NCBI GenBank assembly: GCA_001580565.1
Contig: LRBF01000218.1
Location: 1-64,000, forward strand
From: Caballeronia megalochromosomata
Lineage (GTDB): Bacteria > Pseudomonadota > Gammaproteobacteria > Burkholderiales > Burkholderiaceae
Direction: 5' to 3'
Length of the DNA: 64,000 nt
Shown here: in pieces, positions 59,134 through 64,000 of the stretch
Layout of the letters: each line of letters opens with the position of its first letter
Position numbering within the stretch: position 1 is the first letter of the stretch
Program-made: the position numbers and the translations under genes
Notes under the pieces: generated by a model
Database searches by the model: none
What the model saw: the letters and a program-made list of their open reading frames with translations, nothing else
What the model was told of the DNA's origin: nothing

Positions 59134-59345
59134 GAAAAAAAAGCGGGCCTGGAGCCCGCTAAAAACCACACGCTACGGGGTTAGCGCGAGGAGACCACAC
59201 GTGGGATATTTCGAACGCATTACATTCGAATAACGATCCCAGCACCGATGCCCCAAAAAATTGAGAGCTTAGGCCACAGCCGACTATCGGACCGCGCGCT
59301 TCTTGCACAGCACAGCCCAATACATCCGTGTTGAAACCGTTTCAA
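59134..59345 (-). ncRNA. Candidate small RNA ending at a minus-strand terminator
   Basis: A 7-bp stem (59142-59148 with 59154-59160) is followed on the minus strand by an eight-base T run (A run 59135-59142), a textbook terminator. No minus-strand gene ends here: the nearest one upstream on that strand ends at 60590. About 200 bases of non-coding sequence precede it, including the palindrome at 59330-59346 that could be an operator or promoter element. This suggests a small RNA; the start is a guess. The rest of 59076-59638 contains no gene I can support. The alternative is a second terminator for readthrough. Confidence 0.35.
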
Positions 59346-59638
59346 CAGATTGTGGGCGAATTGATTCCGAGTCGCCGTAACAAAGTGTTTCAGGTTGTAA
59401 CCCCCGTCCCGTAAGGCCTAGGGGAAATTTTCTCGCGCGATTCTCCTGATTTTCACGGATATATTGTCTGTTATTCGGCTCATTTATCCGATCGGCCTGA
59501 CATGACCGGTAAATGCGGATTTTCGGACCAGTGCGATTATTCTAATTTTTCGCGAAAATAGAACGGGTGGACGCATGAAATCGATGCGCAAGTTCTGCCT
59601 GACCCATCATCGAACAAGAAAACACTATGGAGGGACGC

Positions 59639-60586
59639 ATGACGATCGACGCAGCCTTGCTCCGCTACTACCGCGCTGTGGACGAGGCTTTTCCGCCTCT
59701 GGCGCCCGATGCGGATGCGCAGACGGTGCGAGACCGCTTCAGCAACGTTGCCAAAGCTTACGCCCGCGAACGCGACGAGACAGTGACGGCGGAAAATATT
59801 CAGATCGTCCTCGACGGACGCACGCTCGCCGCACGGATCTACAAACCCAAAACGGCGCGCGGTCCGCTGCCGCTCATCGTGTACTTTCACGGCGGCGGCT
59901 GGGTGGTCGGCGACCTGGACACACACGATCGGCTCGTCGCGCGGCTTGCGGCGGATTCGCAGTGCGCCGTGGCGAGCGTCGATTACCGGCTCGCGCCGGA
60001 GCATCCGTTTCCCGCGCCGTGCGACGACGCGCTCGACGCGCTGATCTGGCTGGCGGAGCATCGTTCGCGGCTCGGTTTCGCGACCGACCGGCTCGCTGTA
60101 GGCGGTGACAGCGCGGGCGCGCATCTGGCGGTGGTCGCGGCGCGCGGCGCGAACGAGCGCGTCGCGGGTCTGGTCGGCTTTCAATTGCTGCTTTATCCAG
60201 TCATGCGGCGCCAGTTCGAAAGTGCCAGCTGCATCGCTAACGCGAACGGTCCGGGCCTCACGAACGATGAGATGAAGTGGTACTGGACGCAATTTCTCTC
60301 AGGCGAAGCGCCGCAAGCCAACGATGTGCGCGCGTTCCCGCTCTCCGAGCCGTTCGAGCGCACGCCGGCGCGCGCGCTGGTCGTCGCGGCGGCCTTCGAT
60401 CCGCTCTACGACGACGCCTTCGAACTCAAGCGCTTCCTCGAAGCCAATGGCGGTCGTGTCGAGATGATCGACGCGCGCGACATGACGCACGGATTCGGGC
60501 GCATGCATGCGCAATCGGAGGCGGCGCTCGGCTGGCTGCGCAAGATCGGCGCGCGCACGGGCGAACTCATGCGCGCAGAGCGTTGA
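59639..60586 (+). CDS. Alpha/beta hydrolase, HSL-type esterase/lipase
   Basis: Protein of 315 residues. The oxyanion motif HGGGW (about residue 85), nucleophile Ser in GDSAGAHLA (about 158), and later Asp (AAFDPLYDDA) and His (DMTHGFGRM) complete the triad of hormone-sensitive-lipase-like esterases. It should hydrolyse short-chain acyl esters. I use the ATG preceded by GGAGGG; the ATG four codons earlier overlaps that site. The gene is convergent with the solute-binding protein gene, with only three bases between their stops. Confidence 0.9.
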   Translation: MTIDAALLRYYRAVDEAFPPLAPDADAQTVRDRFSNVAKAYARERDETVTAENIQIVLDGRTLAARIYKPKTARGPLPLIVYFHGGGWVVGDLDTHDRLVARLAADSQCAVASVDYRLAPEHPFPAPCDDALDALIWLAEHRSRLGFATDRLAVGGDSAGAHLAVVAARGANERVAGLVGFQLLLYPVMRRQFESASCIANANGPGLTNDEMKWYWTQFLSGEAPQANDVRAFPLSEPFERTPARALVVAAAFDPLYDDAFELKRFLEANGGRVEMIDARDMTHGFGRMHAQSEAALGWLRKIGARTGELMRAER

Positions 60587-60589
60587 GCG

Positions 60590-61429
60590 TTATTTCAGCC
60601 ACTTGTCATACACGGCCTGAAACTCGCCCGACGACCGGGCGAGATGCAGCCACTGATCGACATACTGCTGAAACGGCACGTCACCGCGCGGCAGCAGATA
60701 CGCCTTCTCTCCGAACTGGAACGGTTTGTCCGGATGCACCGAGCACAGACCGGGATTGAGCTTCTGCTGGAGCAGCGTTTCCGATGCGTCCGTGACCATC
60801 ACATCGGCCTTGCCTTCGAGGATCTGCCTGAAGATGGTCACGTTGTCCGGATACTCGATCAGCTGCGAGTGCGGAAAGAACTGCTTCGCGAAGCGCTCGT
60901 TCGTGCCGCCCGGATTGACGATCGTGCGCACGTTCTGCTGATCGATCTGTTCGACGGTCTGGTACTTGTCCTTATCGTCGCAACGGACGATGGGCGTTTT
61001 GCCGTCCTCCATGTAGGCCGCCGTGAAAAAGGCGCGCTTTTGCCGCTCCAGCGTGGTCGAGACGCCGCCTACCGCGATATCGCACTTGGCGATGAAATCG
61101 TTCATCAGGTTCGACCACGACGTCTTCACATACTCGGTCTTGGCACCGAGCGACTTCGCGAGGCTCTCCGCCAGATCGATGTCGATTCCCTCGAATTGCC
61201 CGTCCGGACGCAGGAACGAATACGGCTTGTAGTCGCCCGTGGTGCAGACGCGCAGCGTGTGGCGCGCGAGTACGTCGTCGAGCCGCGAGGGCGCGGCGAC
61301 CGGAGCGGGCGCGGCGGGCTTCGCGCCTGCCACGGTGCCGGCCTGAATCGTTTGAGCGTCCGCGATGCTCGTAAGCGCGAGCGAGATGACAAAGGCAGAA
61401 GCGGCCAGACTGACAGACGTGCGTTGCAT
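60590..61429 (-). CDS. Periplasmic solute-binding protein, family 3 (PheC-like)
   Basis: Protein of 279 residues. A signal peptide (about 1-25, ending SIADAQ) and an Ala/Pro linker lead into a type II binding-protein fold: TLRVCTTGDYKPYSFLRPDG, FEGIDIDLAESLAKSLG, DIAVGGVSTTLERQKRAFFT, and a C-terminal YDKWLK. The closest kind is the cyclohexadienyl dehydratase/amino-acid-binding group, in which PheC uses this fold as an enzyme. No ABC permease or ATPase is adjacent, which favours an enzymatic or orphan role. AGGAGAATCG precedes the ATG. Confidence 0.85.
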   Translation of the reverse strand: MQRTSVSLAASAFVISLALTSIADAQTIQAGTVAGAKPAAPAPVAAPSRLDDVLARHTLRVCTTGDYKPYSFLRPDGQFEGIDIDLAESLAKSLGAKTEYVKTSWSNLMNDFIAKCDIAVGGVSTTLERQKRAFFTAAYMEDGKTPIVRCDDKDKYQTVEQIDQQNVRTIVNPGGTNERFAKQFFPHSQLIEYPDNVTIFRQILEGKADVMVTDASETLLQQKLNPGLCSVHPDKPFQFGEKAYLLPRGDVPFQQYVDQWLHLARSSGEFQAVYDKWLK

Positions 61430-61611
61430 CGATTCTCCTGGTTCTAGTTGTAGGGTTTCGTCGATGATACCGAGGGCTTCGGTCTCCGGACACTCGTCCA
61501 GAAGGCATAGGCCGCGCTGCATGAGACTTCCCGAATTGCCGGGCTCAGTCAACGAAAACGCCCGGCCGCTCCGGTAGAATGATCGATTCTTTGCCTTCAG
61601 CATCGAGCGCC

Positions 61612-62709
61612 GTGGCACACACTCTTCTGAACGACACCTTCCTGCGCGCGCTCCTGCGCCAGCCGACCGACTACACGCCGATCTGGCTGATGCGCCAGGC
61701 GGGGCGCTATCTTCCGGAGTACAACGCGACGCGCGCCCGCGCGGGCAGTTTTCTCGGCCTCGCGAAGAATCCTGACTACGCGACCGAAGTGACGCTCCAG
61801 CCGCTCGCACGCTATCCGCTCGACGCCGCGATTCTCTTCTCCGACATTCTCACCGTCCCCGACGCGATGGGTCTCGGCCTGAACTTCGTGCAGGGCGAAG
61901 GTCCGCGTTTCGAACGCACCGTGCGCACCGAGGACGACGTGAAGCGGCTCGCCGTGCCGGATATCGGCGCGACGCTGTCCTACGTCACCGATGCCGTGAG
62001 CCAGATCCGCCGCGCGCTCACCGACGCACAGGGCCGCCAGAAAGTGCCGCTGATCGGCTTCTCCGGCAGCCCGTGGACGCTCGCGTGCTACATGGTCGAA
62101 GGCGGCGGCTCGGACGATCATCGCACGGTCAAATCGATGGCTTATGCGCGCCCGGACCTGATGCATCGCATCCTCGACGTCAACGCGCAAGCCGTGACCG
62201 CGTACCTGAATGCGCAGATCGAAGCGGGTGCGCAGGCCGTGATGATTTTCGACACGTGGGGTGGCGCGCTCGCCGATGGCGCGTATCAGCGCTTCTCGCT
62301 CGAATACATCGCGAAGGTGGTCGCGGGTCTCAAGCGCGAGCACGATGGCGCACGCGTCCCGGTCATCACCTTCACGAAGGGCGGCGGACTGTGGATCGAG
62401 GAGATCGCCGCGACGGGTGTCGATGCGGTCGGTCTCGACTGGACCATGAACCTGGGCAAAGCGCGCGAAAAGGTCGGATCGCGCGTGGCGCTGCAGGGGA
62501 ACATCGATCCGAACGTGCTCTTCGCGCCGCCCGCCGCGATCCGCACCGAAGCGCGCGCCGTGCTCGAGAGTTTCGGGAATTTTCCAGGCCACGTCTTCAA
62601 TCTGGGCCACGGCATCTCGCAATTCACGCCGCCGGAGAGCGTCGCGGAACTCGTCGACGAAGTCCATCGCCACAGTCGCGCGATGCGCGCCGGGCACGCC
62701 GCGCACTAA
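61612..62709 (+). CDS. hemE: HemE, uroporphyrinogen decarboxylase
   Basis: Protein of 365 residues. The signature [15 protein letters not shown] is near residue 22, followed by the substrate Asp region [29 protein letters not shown] and [10 protein letters not shown]. It decarboxylates uroporphyrinogen III to coproporphyrinogen III in heme synthesis. I start at the GTG giving [14 protein letters not shown], the family N-terminus; an in-frame ATG 33 bases upstream would add 11 unconserved residues. priA follows across 463 bases that carry DnaA boxes. Confidence 0.96.
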   Translation: MAHTLLNDTFLRALLRQPTDYTPIWLMRQAGRYLPEYNATRARAGSFLGLAKNPDYATEVTLQPLARYPLDAAILFSDILTVPDAMGLGLNFVQGEGPRFERTVRTEDDVKRLAVPDIGATLSYVTDAVSQIRRALTDAQGRQKVPLIGFSGSPWTLACYMVEGGGSDDHRTVKSMAYARPDLMHRILDVNAQAVTAYLNAQIEAGAQAVMIFDTWGGALADGAYQRFSLEYIAKVVAGLKREHDGARVPVITFTKGGGLWIEEIAATGVDAVGLDWTMNLGKAREKVGSRVALQGNIDPNVLFAPPAAIRTEARAVLESFGNFPGHVFNLGHGISQFTPPESVAELVDEVHRHSRAMRAGHAAH

Positions 62710-63172
62710 TACGGCACGAAATCCGGCGTTGCGCGTGCATGCTGCGGTGCAATGTCGGTGCCTCGGAGCAGGTAATCAGGGGCTGGAGCATTTCGTCCGA
62801 ATCGCCCACCTCAGGCGGTGCTCCCCGATGTCAAGACTGAACTTATGCACAATTCGTTCGCTGCGGCGCGCCATCAGACGTATGGCCTCCGGCAACCAAT
62901 AAAGTGTCTCTATGTGTGCTTTAAGCCAATGATTTTTAAGAAATTTCCAGAGCTTTGCCCGAAATGTGGGCTAGCGCACATAAGGGTTTCGTGACATTGT
63001 TTGCGGCGTTCCCGGACGCACTTCTCAACAAAGTTATCCACAGGCCTGTGGAAAGCATCGGAAACTCAAAAATAATCGGCGGTTTACAGACGATTCTGAT
63101 GTTTCACTTTAACTTCTTCCGGCTCAGGCGCATTCCGGTGTCGAGCCGTTGTACACGGGGCCGTGCACGGTG
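62710..63172. other. hemE-priA intergenic region with DnaA boxes
   Basis: TTATGCACA (62843-62851, fits TTATNCACA), TTATCCACA (63034-63042, perfect) and TGTGGAAAG (63047-63055, two mismatches) lie here; the last two face each other as a dyad. AT-rich tracts lie at 62925-62950 and 63058-63120. No gene, and no terminator for hemE, is visible. It may be a DnaA-responsive promoter region for priA or a DnaA-binding locus. Confidence 0.5.
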
Positions 63173-64000
63173 ATGGGGCTTTTCGTGCGCGTCGCCGTCG
63201 ATCAGCCAATGCCCGTGCTGTTCGACTACCGCTACGCGCTGCCGGATGCGCCCGTCGTTGGCATGCTGGTGCAGGTGCCGTTCGGACGACGCGAGGTCGT
63301 CGGGTTGATCTGCGAAATCGCCGATTCAAGTGACGTGCCCGAGGGCAAATTGCGCGCCGTCACCGCACGCTGCGACGGTTGCGCGCCGCTGTCCGAAGCC
63401 TGGATCGCACTGGCCAGTTTCGCCGCCGATTACTATCAGCGCGGTCTGGGCGAAGTGGCGCTGCCGGCGTTGCCGCAGGCGTTGCGCGACGCCTCGCGCT
63501 GGAATCGCCTGTTCGCTGTGGAGCCGCGCTTTCGGCTGTTGCCGCAAGGCCGCGCGCAACTTCCCGACGCGTTGCCCGCGCGCGCCATCGCCCTGCGCCG
63601 ATTGGCCGATGCGCTCGCGAACGAGCCCGCTCTCGCCTTATCCGATGCCCGCGCGCTGCATCCCAAAGCGAGCGTGACTTTCGACGACTGGCTCGCGCGC
63701 GGCTGGATCGAAACAGTCGCGGCGCGCGTCGAGGCGCCCGGCGCGAACGGGCCCGCGCTCCCGACCGGCGCAGCGCCGCTGCCGGTGCTGACCGACGAAC
63801 AACGCGATGCCGTCGCCGCGATTTCCGGCGCGCAAGGCTTCGCGCCGTTTCTGCTCCATGGCGTGACGGGCAGCGGCAAGACCGAGGTCTATTTGCACGC
63901 GCTCGCCGCCTTGCTCACCGCGCGGCCGGATGCGCAGGCGCTCGTCCTCGTTCCCGAAATCAACCTGACGCCGCAGTTCGAAGCCGCGTTCCGCGCGCGC
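63173..64000 (+). CDS. priA: PriA, primosomal helicase (5' part, cut by window end)
   Basis: The first 276 codons of priA, open to the last base. The N-terminal 3'-DNA-binding domain begins VRVAVDQPMPVLFDYRYALP, and the helicase core starts with Walker A GVTGSGKT at about 230-237, followed by LVLVPEINLTPQF. PriA restarts stalled replication forks by loading the primosome. A GTG directly before the chosen ATG is in frame and could also serve. The zinc-binding and C-terminal parts lie outside the window. Confidence 0.95.
   Translation, partial: MGLFVRVAVDQPMPVLFDYRYALPDAPVVGMLVQVPFGRREVVGLICEIADSSDVPEGKLRAVTARCDGCAPLSEAWIALASFAADYYQRGLGEVALPALPQALRDASRWNRLFAVEPRFRLLPQGRAQLPDALPARAIALRRLADALANEPALALSDARALHPKASVTFDDWLARGWIETVAARVEAPGANGPALPTGAAPLPVLTDEQRDAVAAISGAQGFAPFLLHGVTGSGKTEVYLHALAALLTARPDAQALVLVPEINLTPQFEAAFRAR

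Overview
The window is GC-rich, coding-dense DNA from a Burkholderiaceae chromosome (Burkholderia, Paraburkholderia or Caballeronia type). I infer this from protein family resemblance, the type II secretion gene order D-E-F-C-G-H-I-J-K-L-M-N, and the mnmG-rsmG-parA-parB-atp neighbourhood next to hemE and priA. parAB, two perfect parS palindromes, several DnaA boxes and a gene-orientation switch suggest the origin-proximal region of the main chromosome. There are no tRNA or rRNA genes, insertion sequences, phage genes or CRISPR arrays that I can see.

Layout. 0.07-11.6 kb: complete type II secretion operon gspD-N on the minus strand. 12-17.5 kb: lytic transglycosylase, CobW-type GTPase, HU (minus), DedA-rhodanese fusion, and MnmC with a decayed methyltransferase half. 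17.5-21.4 kb: cation/proton antiporter and YbdK-type ligase, bracketed by two intergenic regions that carry DnaA boxes; the second is my best candidate for oriC. 21.4-24.8 kb: MarR regulator with a Cys/His tail, class I amidotransferase, YqjM-type ene-reductase, SET-domain methyltransferase. 24.8-31.5 kb: TctE/TctD-like two-component pair, DUF3717 protein, Lrp regulator, CYTH protein, LysR regulator divergent from a GMC oxidoreductase. 31.9-43.5 kb: two consecutive branched-chain-type ABC transporters, the second with duplicated binding proteins and a permease-ATPase fusion. 43.6-49.2 kb: mnmG, rsmG, parA, parB and an ion-transporter-like permease. 49.4-57.0 kb: atpIBEFHAGDC. 57.3-64 kb: acyl-CoA synthetase, a possible small RNA, an alpha/beta hydrolase, a periplasmic solute-binding protein, hemE, and the 5' part of priA, which runs off the window.

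How it works together. The parA-parB operon sits within 5 kb of two perfect parS sites, one in the livF-mnmG intergenic hairpin and one inside mnmG, forming a compact partition locus. Growth-linked genes (tRNA modification, ribosome methylation, ATP synthase, heme synthesis, replication restart) lie to the right, almost all on the plus strand, while the gsp operon lies to the left on the minus strand. Both arms would therefore be read away from an origin near 17-21 kb. The most unusual proteins are MnmC without a recognisable SAM-binding motif, a COG0523 GTPase without its CxCC motif, the LivM-LivG fusion, and a LivF with Arg in place of the Walker A Lys.
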